DNA from: JAJCYL01 sp965206015
GTDB taxonomy: Bacteria > Bacteroidota > Bacteroidia > Cytophagales > Cyclobacteriaceae
DNA: 64,000 nucleotides
Reading direction: 5' to 3'
Assembly: GCA_965206015.1 (NCBI GenBank)
Contig: CBDBIW010000010.1
Location: 186,001 to 250,000, forward strand
A program made the translations under genes and the position numbers. This document shows positions 44,433 through 52,988 of this stretch, one piece after another. How positions within the stretch are numbered: the first letter of the stretch is position 1; every line of letters begins with the position of its first letter. The notes beneath the pieces are model-generated. The model was given only the letters and a program-made list of their open reading frames with translations. It ran no database searches and was not told the origin of the DNA.

Positions 44433-45842
44433 ATGAGTGAGGCTAAGCCATTTTATTTTCCAATTAGATTTAAAATGGCAGCATCATCAATTTCCATTAT
44501 CGTATTGATATCTGCCTTCATTCTCTACTACTACCCCTCACAATATAAAAAAAAGGCGATAGAATCAATTGAAATCCAGGTAAATAACGTTGCTGAATTA
44601 ATGGCTCTTGGAATTGGTGCGACGTTTTATTCAAGCGACATTATTGCACTCTCCGAGGTATTGGGCCGATCAAAAAATGATTCTTCTTTTCTTTTCATTG
44701 CGTTGTATGATCCGGATGATGAGGTCATGACCAGGTATGACCCCCGTGAATTGGCCTACGACTTGTCAGCTTTGGCCACTAATAGCCAATTGAAGGAAGC
44801 AGAACAAGCACTTTGGATAAGCTACCCAATCGTCTTTAGGTCTGAAAATATCGGCACCTTATACATAGTATATGACCTAACGGGAGTTTATCAACAGGTT
44901 GCTGGTCAGCGGTGGACAACGGTGTTAATCTGTATGATCATGATCGTTTTAGGAACGGCTATAGCCTTTTTACTCAGTACGCAGATCACTAAGCATATTC
45001 ACAAATTAAAAAATGCTACTTACAACTTTACTGCCAGTGACAGCAATTTAAAAATAGATTTTCAACCAACTGACGAAATAGGTGCTTTGGCCATTGATTT
45101 TCAAAAAATGGTTGATCGTTTGAATGAGTCTCATATAAAAATAGTAGAGCATTCAAGGAATCTTGAGATATCCAACAAGGAGTTGAATCAATTTTCTTAC
45201 GTGACTTCACATGACCTCAAAGCACCGTTGAGGTCGTTGTCGTCGTTAATTGCTTTCATCAAGGCCGAGCTAAATGGTCAATTGACTGAAACAACTAACG
45301 AATATTTTGGACTAATGGAATCGAGAATCTCAAGGATAGAAAATCTCATTGAGGGAATTCTTGAATATTCCAGAGTGGGTAAAATGAATACCACCAGGAC
45401 AAGTGTTGATTTAAATGAAGTACTGGATGAAGTCATTGATTTATTAGGATCTTCGGAGAATTTCAATTTTAGCCTTAATGGTCAATTGCCCACGTTAAAT
45501 GCCAACAAGATTAGAATGCACCAGGTTTTTCAAAATCTAATTGGAAATGCCATCAAGTATTGTGATAAAGAACAGATTGATGTATCACTTAGTTTTGAAG
45601 AAACTGATGACAACTATACATTTTCTGTCAAGGATAATGGTACAGGCATTGAATCAATATATTTTGAAAAGATTTTCGAGGTTTTTCAAACTTTAAATCC
45701 AAGAGATGAGGTGGAAGCAAGTGGTATTGGATTAGCGATTACTAAAAAAATTGTAGAAGACCTTCAGGGGAAAATATGGCTGGATTCTGAACTTGGAGTT
45801 GGAACTACCTTTCATTTCACAATTCCTAAAAGAAGGACGTAA
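44433..45842 (+). CDS. Membrane sensor histidine kinase
   Basis: 469-residue kinase. Seen: a first transmembrane helix (ASSISIIVLISAFILYYYP), a periplasmic sensing region of about 110 residues, a second helix (TTVLICMIMIVLGTAIAFLL), a HAMP segment, then HisKA with the phospho-accepting His in FSYVTSHDLKAPLRSLSSL and HATPase boxes (N: MHQVFQNLIGNAIKYC; G1: VKDNGTGIESIYFEKIF; G2: ASGIGLAITKKIVEDL). The H-box form SHDLKAPLR is that of phytochrome-like kinases. It lies between the CheY-like gene and the Hpt-like gene with short gaps. Confidence 0.95.
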   Translation: MSEAKPFYFPIRFKMAASSISIIVLISAFILYYYPSQYKKKAIESIEIQVNNVAELMALGIGATFYSSDIIALSEVLGRSKNDSSFLFIALYDPDDEVMTRYDPRELAYDLSALATNSQLKEAEQALWISYPIVFRSENIGTLYIVYDLTGVYQQVAGQRWTTVLICMIMIVLGTAIAFLLSTQITKHIHKLKNATYNFTASDSNLKIDFQPTDEIGALAIDFQKMVDRLNESHIKIVEHSRNLEISNKELNQFSYVTSHDLKAPLRSLSSLIAFIKAELNGQLTETTNEYFGLMESRISRIENLIEGILEYSRVGKMNTTRTSVDLNEVLDEVIDLLGSSENFNFSLNGQLPTLNANKIRMHQVFQNLIGNAIKYCDKEQIDVSLSFEETDDNYTFSVKDNGTGIESIYFEKIFEVFQTLNPRDEVEASGIGLAITKKIVEDLQGKIWLDSELGVGTTFHFTIPKRRT

Positions 45843-45853
45843 TCTTAAACAGG

Positions 45854-46192
45854 ATGGATCACCCCCAACCTTTCAAAGCAGTTCGTGACTTTTGTAGGCA
45901 AGAAGACGACTTGTACTGGGATATCATTGAAGAGCTTCAGATGAGTATAGAATATCTGTCGAAAACTGTAAATAGCGATCCTGATTTGGAGCCCTTAAAA
46001 TTTATCAGGCACAAGATGAAATCAACTTTTAGAATACTCAAAGATGACGATTTCAGAATCTTACTAGATAATTACGTTGAACATATTGAGAATAGTAATC
46101 CTGAAGGGGTTAAAAATGGTATGGAGTTGATATCTGCGACTTGTAAAACGTATCAGGATTTGTTAAAAATAGAATTAAATAATAAGCCATAA
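45854..46192 (+). CDS. Small Hpt-like (histidine phosphotransfer) protein
   Basis: 112-residue helical protein 11 bases after the kinase gene. Seen: EPLKFIRHKMKSTFRILKDD, where His53 followed by KMKS matches the Hpt active-site pattern HxxK(S/G). Predicted helices before and after fit a four-helix Hpt bundle. It could carry phosphate between the upstream kinase and response regulator(s), or bind the kinase as a modulator. The call rests on this short motif and context. Confidence 0.6.
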   Translation: MDHPQPFKAVRDFCRQEDDLYWDIIEELQMSIEYLSKTVNSDPDLEPLKFIRHKMKSTFRILKDDDFRILLDNYVEHIENSNPEGVKNGMELISATCKTYQDLLKIELNNKP

Positions 46193-46198
46193 CCTTTA

Positions 46199-47038
46199 AT
46201 GATCTTAGTAATTGATAGTGGCGGGACAAAATTGGACTGGAGGGCAATTAATGATGATGGAACTATTCAACAGGGTCAAACGCAAGGCTTCCATCCACTA
46301 TTTCACAAGGAGAAGGACTTAAAAACAATAGTTGGTTTAATAAGGGTTGAGCTCACATCATCTCCTGATTTTGTTTATTATTATGGAACTGGCTTTTTAT
46401 CTCAAGACCAAAATCAAATTGTTGAGAACGCATTGCTGGTTGCTTTTGAGAATACCCATCTTGAGATAAACAATGATCTACTTGCAGTAGCAAGAGCTCT
46501 TTGTTTTAATGAGAAGGGGATAGCCTGTATTCTTGGAACAGGTTCTAATTCCTGCTACTACAATGGAAAGACAATAGAAAAAAACATAGCACCACTCGGA
46601 TATATTTTGGGTGATGAGGGAAGTGGAGCAGCAATGGGTAAAAAGCTTTTGCGGGCATATAGCAGGGAAATGCTTACACCCGAAATTTCTTTGGCTTTTG
46701 AAAAGAGATTTGGCTTTCAAAGCGATCTGATTAAAAAAGTTTACGGAGAAACCAATCCCAATCAGTATTTGGCAAGCTTTGCCAAATTCATTTTTCATCA
46801 CCAAAACTCTCCAATCATTTATGAACTGATCCGGTCCACTTTTAAGGAATTTGTTGAAAACGTTTTGTTACACTACTATTCAGTCCAGGAGTATCCTATC
46901 CATTTTTCAGGATCAATTGCATTTTATTTTAATGGCGTACTTAGACAGGTCTTAAATGATAATCAATTAACTGTGGGTAATATTGTAGAAGCACCGATAG
47001 CTGGTCTGGCTCTTTACCATCAAAAACAACAGAAATAG
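46199..47038 (+). CDS. BadF/BadG/BcrA/BcrD-type ATPase, probable amino-sugar kinase
   Basis: 279-residue ASKHA-fold kinase. Seen: phosphate-1 motif ILVIDSGGTKLDWRAI, phosphate-2 CILGTGSNSCYYNGK, GYILGDEGSGAAMGKKLLRA and a final adenosine-site Gly pair near HFSGSIAFYFNGVL. The type includes N-acetylglucosamine kinases. It is followed 18 bases later by murQ, whose product generates GlcNAc-6-phosphate, so phosphorylation of GlcNAc, MurNAc or anhydroMurNAc in cell-wall recycling is the best guess. Confidence 0.85.
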   Translation: MILVIDSGGTKLDWRAINDDGTIQQGQTQGFHPLFHKEKDLKTIVGLIRVELTSSPDFVYYYGTGFLSQDQNQIVENALLVAFENTHLEINNDLLAVARALCFNEKGIACILGTGSNSCYYNGKTIEKNIAPLGYILGDEGSGAAMGKKLLRAYSREMLTPEISLAFEKRFGFQSDLIKKVYGETNPNQYLASFAKFIFHHQNSPIIYELIRSTFKEFVENVLLHYYSVQEYPIHFSGSIAFYFNGVLRQVLNDNQLTVGNIVEAPIAGLALYHQKQQK

Positions 47039-47056
47039 TTGAATTTATAGATTATC

Positions 47057-47863
47057 ATGAATTTCACAGAATCACATTCCAATCACCATAATCTTGATAA
47101 AATGTCTACAGAAGAGATTCTGAATGGGATAAATCATGAAGATCATCAAATTGCCCCGGCAGTCAGAATAGCTATTCCACAGATTCAGTCATTGGTAGAT
47201 GCAGTCGTCCCAGGAATGTTCTCAGGTGGCAGGCTATTCTATATTGGAGCGGGAACAAGTGGTAGACTGGGTATTGTGGATGCATCAGAATGCCCACCCA
47301 CTTATGGAGTGCCTCAGGGGATGGTTGTCGGTATAATGGCCGGTGGTGACGGTGCAATTAGAAAGGCAGTCGAGTTTGCTGAAGACGGTCAATATCAGGC
47401 ATGGACCGATTTGCAGGCGCATACCATCGGGAAAAATGACACAATAATTGGAATTGCTGCTTCTGGAAGAACACCATATGTTATTGGAGGAATTAATAAA
47501 GCAAGAAAGGAGGGTCTAATTACGGGCTGTATAACATGTAATCTTGAAACCCCGCTCGGGGAGGCATCTCAATATCCAATAGAAGTTGTTGTTGGACCTG
47601 AATTTGTTACCGGAAGTACTAGAATGAAATCAGGAACTGCCCAAAAACTGGTTTTGAATATGATTACTACCAGTATTATGATAAAGCTGGGCCGGGTGAA
47701 AGGCAATCGAATGGTTGATATGCAATTGAGTAATAATAAGTTGATACATCGCGGGGTTCAGATGATTGTTGATGAATTGGGTATTGAGGAAAGTGAGGCC
47801 ACCAAATTATTAAGAACTAATGGGTCGGTCAGGAAGGCCATTGACTACTATAAAAATGCATGA
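47057..47863 (+). CDS. murQ: N-acetylmuramic acid 6-phosphate etherase
   Basis: 268-residue SIS-domain enzyme that removes the lactyl ether from MurNAc-6-phosphate to give GlcNAc-6-phosphate and D-lactate. Seen: TESHSNHHNLDKMSTEEILN, GRLFYIGAGTSGRLGIVDAS, ECPPTYGVPQGMVVGIMAGG, the catalytic Glu region ISLAEDGQ-like FAEDGQYQAW, and EFVTGSTRMKSGTAQKLVLN. The length is slightly shorter than the E. coli enzyme (298). Co-operonic with the sugar kinase upstream; a broken gene overlaps its stop codon downstream. Confidence 0.95.
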   Translation: MNFTESHSNHHNLDKMSTEEILNGINHEDHQIAPAVRIAIPQIQSLVDAVVPGMFSGGRLFYIGAGTSGRLGIVDASECPPTYGVPQGMVVGIMAGGDGAIRKAVEFAEDGQYQAWTDLQAHTIGKNDTIIGIAASGRTPYVIGGINKARKEGLITGCITCNLETPLGEASQYPIEVVVGPEFVTGSTRMKSGTAQKLVLNMITTSIMIKLGRVKGNRMVDMQLSNNKLIHRGVQMIVDELGIEESEATKLLRTNGSVRKAIDYYKNA

Positions 47864-48414
47864 GATTCAGCCATATTATCAGTGGTTGAGCTATTATGAT
47901 CCTGCGCATGGTGACTCAAGTCCTTTTTATGGGAAAGAATACAATTATGATCTCTATACTGAGAACATTTATGGGTATTGCATAGATCCAGCATAGGATT
48001 TCACGGGTTCTGAAACCCTTTATTTGAAACTACTATTCGTGGAGTACTCTGATGGTTTTGTCATTATTGAATTTATTGGTGAATGGAACGATGCTATTAA
48101 TAATGATATAATGCATCTAAAAAGGAATGTCATTGAACCATTAATTTAACAAAGTCAATAAGTTTATTTAGATAGGAGAGCATGTTCTGAACTTTCACGG
48201 TTCAGATGACTGCTATCATGAAGAATGATTCGATGAGGTTGAAGATGGATGGATTGCTGCTGTAAACTTTAGGGATTTTGTGATTGAAGAGTGGCCAAAC
48301 TTCAATGTCGATTCTTATATTAACTCTGGAGGTTCTTTAAACATTGAAAATAAGCCCCTCAGTTTTTTTGGGATAGTACCGTCCCTCATAACAAAACGTA
48401 TTGAGTTGCAATAA
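47856..48414 (+). pseudogene. Broken hypothetical gene coupled to murQ
   Basis: An ATG eight bases inside the murQ 3' end opens a frame MHEIQPYYQWLSYYDPAHGD, SPFYGKEYNYDLYTENIYGY. It meets a TAG where Trp is likely (CIDPA*DFTGS), continues FVEYSDGFVIIEFIGEWNDA, is broken again by TAA stops and a frame change at about 48150, resumes VLNFHGSDDCYHEE, meets a TGA at another likely Trp, and ends EEWPNFNVDSYINSGGSLNI to a TAA at 48414. The long stretches of sensible protein show a gene of about 180 residues that died recently by point mutations. Family not recognised. Confidence 0.7.
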
Positions 48415-48776
48415 TTAATCAAGCTGCTCACTTAGAGGCCAATAGTCCATTATTGCTTTCAACATTTTAGTCATCTCTCCAAAATCAATTGGCTTGGTCA
48501 TATATCCACAAGCACCAAGTTTTGTTCGAATTTTTAACCACATTGGGTTGTTATCTCTTCTTTTCAAAAATTCAAGGCCATCCATTACTGGCATATTGAT
48601 GTCTAGTAGAATAATCGAAGTACAAGTTCTGAATTCGAGATATTTAGTTGTCCCAAACCATTGTTTATATAGCCTATTTTTCGATTCAAGTCGAGGTTAT
48701 CAAAAGACCTTTTGACAGGAAGAACTTCCAGATTATTATCACCTACAATTATTATAGGTCCTGAATCTTTAAGCAT
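48415..48776 (-). pseudogene. Degraded CheY-like response regulator
   Basis: Minus-strand reading gives MLKDSGPIIIVGDNNLEVLP (receiver start with the acidic pair lost), a frame change, then SIILLDINMPVMDGLEFLKR with the phospho-acceptor Asp, and after a deletion of the beta-4 region RTKLGACGYMTKPIDFGEMT and MDYWPLSEQLD before the stop. The pattern parallels the intact regulator at 43.96-44.38 kb (GYMLKPVDY, YWTLSESVD), so it is a decayed paralogue. Its end abuts the end of the preceding convergent pseudogene. Confidence 0.75.
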
Positions 48777-48999
48777 ATCAATATTTTAAACAGTTACAAA
48801 TACTGAGGTCTGAAAATATTAAAATGCCGGGTCCCAATTAGTCCTACCTGATGAGCATGAATTAACGTTCAAATTATGCAATTAAATCATGATTTTGTTT
48901 AATAAATAACCGCTTCACCCTTAAATTAAGAGAAACACCTAGTCATTTAGGTTTTTACCTATACAATAAGCACTGATTAGGAGTTGCTTCAAATAAAAA

Positions 49000-49022
49000 A
49001 AGGGGTTTATAATAAACCCCTT
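49000..49022 (-). terminator. Terminator of the superoxide dismutase gene
   Basis: Perfect ten-base stem AAGGGGTTTA / TAAACCCCTT with a TAA loop, followed on the minus strand by TTTTTTATTTG. It lies 25 bases beyond the sod stop codon. Confidence 0.8.
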
Positions 49023-49046
49023 AACTTGATCATTTAAGCAGATTAG

Positions 49047-49655
49047 TTATTTGTGATCGCTATACCTGCCAGAAACTTCTTCCCAATTAATGACATTAAA
49101 GAAAGCACTAACGTAATCGGGTCGCCTATTCTGATAATTTAGATAATAAGCATGTTCCCAGACATCGAGACCTAGTATGGGTGTACCACCACAACCAACA
49201 CCTGGCATGATAGGGTTGTCTTGATTAGGTGAAGAACAAACTTCAAGTTTACCGCCGGAATGAACGCAAAGCCACGCCCAACCCGACCCAAATCTTGTTG
49301 CTGCAGCATTTGAAAAGTGTTCTTTAAAGGTATTAAATGACCCAAAGGCACTATCAATTGCTTCACCAAGTTCTCCAGTCGGTTTCCCTCCTCCATTTGG
49401 GGACATTATTGACCAAAATAGTGAATGATTGTAATGCCCTCCACCATTGTTTCGAACAGCAACTGAATGTTGGTCAATGCCTTTCAGGATGCCTTCAATA
49501 AATTGACTAGATAAGTCAGTACCTTCAATTGCTTTGTTGAGATTTGTCACATAGGCATTGTGATGCTTGCCGTGATGTATCTCCATTGTTCTGGCATCAA
49601 TATGGGGTTCGAGTGCGTTGTGCGCATAGGGTAATGAGGGTAATTCAAAAGCCAT
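49047..49655 (-). CDS. Superoxide dismutase, Fe/Mn type
   Basis: 202-residue enzyme converting superoxide into oxygen and hydrogen peroxide. Seen: FELPSLPYAHNALEPHIDAR, first metal His in EIHHGKHHNAYVTNLNKAI, second in NGGGHYNHSLFWSIMSPNGG, the Asp and third His in GLDVWEHAYYLNYQNRRPDY. The GGxPxG features do not separate Fe from Mn with certainty. Single gene with its own terminator; no signal peptide, so cytoplasmic. Confidence 0.97.
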   Translation of the reverse strand: MAFELPSLPYAHNALEPHIDARTMEIHHGKHHNAYVTNLNKAIEGTDLSSQFIEGILKGIDQHSVAVRNNGGGHYNHSLFWSIMSPNGGGKPTGELGEAIDSAFGSFNTFKEHFSNAAATRFGSGWAWLCVHSGGKLEVCSSPNQDNPIMPGVGCGGTPILGLDVWEHAYYLNYQNRRPDYVSAFFNVINWEEVSGRYSDHK

Positions 49656-49780
49656 TTTTATTGTGGTTTTTATACAGTTAATTAATTCAAATTAATTTAT
49701 TGACCTGAACTGGTGATCAATGAACCTAGCAAAATTACAAATTCTCTATTAATTATTAAATAAGGATAAGGTTTGTTCAT

Positions 49781-49800
49781 TGTCAGACTTTGTCAGACTT
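49781..49800. repeat. 10-bp tandem duplication at the tadA stop codon
   Basis: TGTCAGACTT twice head to tail, followed by a T run. The duplication covers the end of the nucleoside deaminase gene and has altered its last codons. Confidence 0.8.
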
Positions 49801-50250
49801 TTTTTTTCTCAATTTGAGAAAAAAACCAGATACAATTGTTGAGCACTCGTCCGACAACAAGCCACTCTCAATTTTGGTTTTTGGATGAAGTAAGTTTTGA
49901 GAGACAGTGGTAAAACCTCTTTTATCATCTTTGGCACCAAAATTTAACTTGTCAATCTGTGACCAAAACAATGCGCCAGCACACATAACGCAAGGCTCTA
50001 GTGTGACAAACATTTCACAACCTTTGAGATATTTTGCTCCCAAATAATTCTGAGCGGCTGTAATAGCTAAAATCTCCGCATGGGCGGTTACATCATTCAA
50101 TTTTTCAGTTTGATTATAACCTTTACCAATTATTCTTTTGTTGCTTACTATAATGGCTCCAACAGGTATTTCTCCCTCTTCGCCAGCTTGTATTGCCAAC
50201 TTGCAGGCCTCTTTCATAAAATGCTCATTAGAAAAAACTGTCAGCTCCAT
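49783..50250 (-). CDS. tadA: tRNA-specific adenosine deaminase
   Basis: 155-residue zinc deaminase that makes inosine at the wobble position of tRNA-Arg(ACG). Seen: FMKEACKLAIQAGEEGEIPV, the catalytic VTAHAEILAITAAQN (zinc His and proton-shuttle Glu), and zinc cysteines in TLEPCVMCAGALFWSQI. Start placed at 50250 (MELTVFSNEHFM), matching the family; upstream in-frame codons belong to the neighbouring gene's end. The C-terminus is Lys-rich and touches a 10-base duplication. A guanine deaminase of the same superfamily cannot be wholly excluded. Confidence 0.9.
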   Translation of the reverse strand: MELTVFSNEHFMKEACKLAIQAGEEGEIPVGAIIVSNKRIIGKGYNQTEKLNDVTAHAEILAITAAQNYLGAKYLKGCEMFVTLEPCVMCAGALFWSQIDKLNFGAKDDKRGFTTVSQNLLHPKTKIESGLLSDECSTIVSGFFLKLRKKKSDKV

Positions 50251-50254
50251 ATTC

Positions 50255-50797
50255 TTATTTGAAGGCAATACTCTGCATAATTTCATGTGCCAGGGCCGAC
50301 CAACGCAGCTTACCATTCATGGTAGAAGTTAGATTGCAAACTAATGTTGACCCATTGAAAATGGTGTATTGAATGTACGTGTACTTTCTCAGAGCCGATG
50401 TACTCCGAATAGAATTTTTATCTCCTTTTATGGATGAAATAAATTCAAAGACAGCAAATTTCTTGCCCCTGATATCTACCACTTCTTCCCGCACAAACTC
50501 CACATCATCGTATAGGCTTAGTATGTTGGATTTGTAAAAGTCTTTTAAGATATCAATATCCACTTCTCTCCATCTGGTAGTATTTTGATTAAATGCAAGA
50601 TCGACATCATTTTGAGAATTAGTGTACAGGGCTAGTGGGGGTCTGAAATGGACAGATCGATTTCTCACCTGGTTCTCAGGAACAGCTGCCAGTTCTTCTG
50701 GAACTTTAATGGAGATTTCGTCATTAATCTTGACTCTAACAAATTTTGGATTTTGTACCCCAAGTGCAATGAAAGGCAATAACATTAAAAGTTTCAT
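50255..50797 (-). CDS. Hypothetical exported protein
   Basis: About 180 residues from MKLLMLLPFIALGVQ, a short hydrophobic signal without a lipobox Cys, followed by VRVKINDEISIKVPEELAAV, FRPPLALYTNSQNDVDLAFN, DFYKSNILSLYDDVEFVREE, and YTYIQYTIFNGSTLVCNLTS. The layout (short predicted beta sandwich ending WSALAHEIMQSIAF) is that of small secreted proteins of unknown role in Bacteroidota. It lies five bases upstream of tadA on the same strand, so the two are co-transcribed. Not recognised further. Confidence 0.7.
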   Translation of the reverse strand: MKLLMLLPFIALGVQNPKFVRVKINDEISIKVPEELAAVPENQVRNRSVHFRPPLALYTNSQNDVDLAFNQNTTRWREVDIDILKDFYKSNILSLYDDVEFVREEVVDIRGKKFAVFEFISSIKGDKNSIRSTSALRKYTYIQYTIFNGSTLVCNLTSTMNGKLRWSALAHEIMQSIAFK

Positions 50798-50858
50798 TCC
50801 GACTATTTTGTGTAAAACTAATAGCTTGTCAAAATTCAAGCCAAAAAAATTATCGTAC

Positions 50859-50890
50859 TTTCCATTAGTTCTTTATTGAGACTAACTTTG
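50859..50890 (+). promoter_or_regulatory. Probable aspS promoter
   Basis: TAACTTTG at 50883-50890 matches the Bacteroidota -7 consensus TAnnTTTG exactly; TTT at 50859-50861 is a partial -33 box about 21 bases upstream. The aspS ATG is 27 bases downstream. Confidence 0.5.
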
Positions 50891-50917
50891 CCGCCTTAAA
50901 AAAATTAAGGAGTCAGA

Positions 50918-52669
50918 ATGTTAAGGACAAACAATTGCGGGGAGCTTAGAAAAGACCACAAAGGTGAAGTTGTAACACTTTGCGGATGGGTTCAAAAATT
51001 GAGAGACAAAGGCCGAATGGTCTGGATCGATTTGAGGGATCGATATGGTATTACTCAATTGGTATTTGAAGAGGGCGTGGCCGATAAGCTCATTATTGAA
51101 GATGCTAAGAAAGCTGGTAGAGAGGATGTAATTTCTATTACGGGCGAGGTTGTTGAAAGGGTAGCATCTAACGATAAACTCCAAACGGGTGAGATTGAAA
51201 TAAGAGTGCAAGCATTGAAATATTTGAACAGGGCGAAACTTCCTCCATTTTTAATTGAAGATGAAACTGATGGAGGTGAGGAATTAAGGATGAAGTATCG
51301 GTATTTGGATTTGCGCCGGAATCCTGTTCGCAAGAATATAGAATTTCGTGATAAGATGATGCAGCAGACCAGGAACTATCTCAGCGGAAAAGAATTTATT
51401 GAAATTGAAACCCCTGTATTGACCAAGTCCACGCCTGAAGGTGCTAGGGATTTTGTTGTTCCCTCGAGAATGAATCCCGGGCAGTTTTATGCCTTGCCAC
51501 AGTCACCTCAAACTTTCAAACAACTGTTAATGGTGTCTGGTTTTGACCGATACTTTCAACTGGTTAAATGTTTTAGAGATGAGGATTTGAGAGCAGATCG
51601 TCAGCCTGAATTCACCCAAATTGATTGCGAAATGTCCTTTGTTGAAAGGCAGGATGTTCTCGACACTTTTGAAGGCCTTGTTCGCCATTTGTTTAAGGGT
51701 GTGCTTGGAGTAGAAATCAAGCAATTCCCAGTCATGACTTATGATGAAGCGATGACCACATATGGGTCAGATAAACCTGATGTTCGTTTTGATATGAAGT
51801 TTGTAGAATTGAATGAATTGACCCGGGGAAAAGGATTTAATGTGTTTGACCAAGCGGAACTTGTTGCAGGAATAAAGGCGGTTGGTTGTGGCGAGTATAC
51901 AAGAAAGCAACTTGATGAATTAACTGATTTTGCAAGACAACCACAAGTGGGTGCAAAAGGTATGGTGTATCTCAAATGTAATACCGATGGTACATTTAAG
52001 TCTTCCGTCAACAAATTCTATACTGCCGAACAACTCCAAAGCTGGGCCAATGCTTTTGATGCCGGAGCTGGAGATTTAATCTTAATCCTGGCCGGAGATA
52101 AAGCCACGACAAGAAACGCACTCAACGTACTGCGCTTGTATATGGGTGATCAATTGGGTTTACGTAAAAAGGATGTTTTCGAACCTTTGTGGGTTGTTGA
52201 TTTTCCACTATTGGAATGGGACGATGAAAGTCAGAGGTTTCATGCCATGCATCATCCATTCACCTCACCAAATCCTGATGATATGGCTTTGTTAGCTTCT
52301 GATCCCGGAAATATCAGGGCAAATGCTTATGATATGGTAATTAACGGTGTTGAAATTGGTGGAGGCTCAATCAGAATACATGAGCGTGAATTGCAGCAAC
52401 AAATGTTTAAAGCATTAGGTTTCAGTGACGACGACGCACAGGAGCAGTTCGGATTTTTGTTAGAAGCCTTTCAATTCGGTGCACCTCCTCATGGTGGTAT
52501 AGCCTTTGGTCTGGATAGAATTTGTGCCGTTTTTTCGGGTCAGGAATCTATTAGAGATTTCATTGCATTTCCTAAAAATACCTCTGGTAGGGATGTAATG
52601 ATTGATTCTCCATCTCAAATTTCTGCTCAGCAATTAAAGGAACTTTCTATTCAAACTAATCTTAAATAA
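50918..52669 (+). CDS. aspS: Aspartyl-tRNA synthetase
   Basis: 583-residue class II synthetase of the bacterial type. Seen: N-terminal OB-fold anticodon domain (TLCGWVQKLRDKGRMVWIDL), motif 1 region EFIEIETPVLTKSTPEGARD, QSPQTFKQLLMVSGFDRYFQ and motif 2 CFRDEDLRADRQPEFTQIDC, the inserted GAD domain (about residues 290-410), NGVEIGGGSIRIHE, and motif 3 GAPPHGGIAFGLDRI. Full length. A 17-base tandem duplication covers the stop codon, without changing the protein. A tRNA-Leu gene follows. Confidence 0.97.
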   Translation: MLRTNNCGELRKDHKGEVVTLCGWVQKLRDKGRMVWIDLRDRYGITQLVFEEGVADKLIIEDAKKAGREDVISITGEVVERVASNDKLQTGEIEIRVQALKYLNRAKLPPFLIEDETDGGEELRMKYRYLDLRRNPVRKNIEFRDKMMQQTRNYLSGKEFIEIETPVLTKSTPEGARDFVVPSRMNPGQFYALPQSPQTFKQLLMVSGFDRYFQLVKCFRDEDLRADRQPEFTQIDCEMSFVERQDVLDTFEGLVRHLFKGVLGVEIKQFPVMTYDEAMTTYGSDKPDVRFDMKFVELNELTRGKGFNVFDQAELVAGIKAVGCGEYTRKQLDELTDFARQPQVGAKGMVYLKCNTDGTFKSSVNKFYTAEQLQSWANAFDAGAGDLILILAGDKATTRNALNVLRLYMGDQLGLRKKDVFEPLWVVDFPLLEWDDESQRFHAMHHPFTSPNPDDMALLASDPGNIRANAYDMVINGVEIGGGSIRIHERELQQQMFKALGFSDDDAQEQFGFLLEAFQFGAPPHGGIAFGLDRICAVFSGQESIRDFIAFPKNTSGRDVMIDSPSQISAQQLKELSIQTNLK

Positions 52670-52687
52670 CAACTAATCTTAAATAAC
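52654..52687. repeat. 17-bp tandem duplication at the aspS stop codon
   Basis: AACTAATCTTAAATAAC occurs twice in direct tandem; the first copy includes the TAA stop of aspS. Confidence 0.88.
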
Positions 52688-52689
52688 AA

Positions 52690-52721
52690 TTCGTCCGGGA
52701 AATAAGATTTATCTAATATTG
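52690..52721 (+). promoter_or_regulatory. Possible promoter of tRNA-Leu
   Basis: TTCG (52690-52693), 20 bases, then TAATATTG (52714-52721), one mismatch from the TAnnTTTG box; the tRNA begins 13 bases later. The gene could also be read through from aspS. Confidence 0.35.
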
Positions 52722-52734
52722 CGGCCCCCTGAAT

Positions 52735-52819
52735 GCGCATGTGGTGGAATTGGTAGACACGCTAGCTTGAGGGGCTAGTGGGCGTTTAGCTCGTGGAGGT
52801 TCGAATCCTCTCATGCGCA
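52735..52819 (+). tRNA. tRNA-Leu (GAG)
   Basis: Acceptor arms GCGCATG / CATGCGC pair perfectly. The D arm TGGTGGAATTGGTAGACACG, anticodon stem CTAGC/GCTAG with loop TTGAGGG (anticodon GAG at 52769-52771), a long variable arm (class II tRNA) and the T loop GGTTCGAATCC are all present. Discriminator base A; CCA is not encoded. It reads CUC and CUU leucine codons. Confidence 0.97.
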
Positions 52820-52988
52820 CAGTTTAACTATTTCATTTTATTTTTTTGCTCATTCCTATGAGATAAGATCCTTCGGATTCAATGGAGGGTTATTTTTTAT
52901 CCTACTTCTTGCTCCTATAAGTGAACACTGTTATTCCCCATTTTTTGTTCACTGAATTCTCAGTGATTTGTGCGCTTTGTTCAACACT

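Noticed and set aside
52820..52920. Additional tRNA or attachment-site duplicate after tRNA-Leu
   Set aside because: No second copy of the tRNA 3' end was found nearby and no integrase gene is present in the window.
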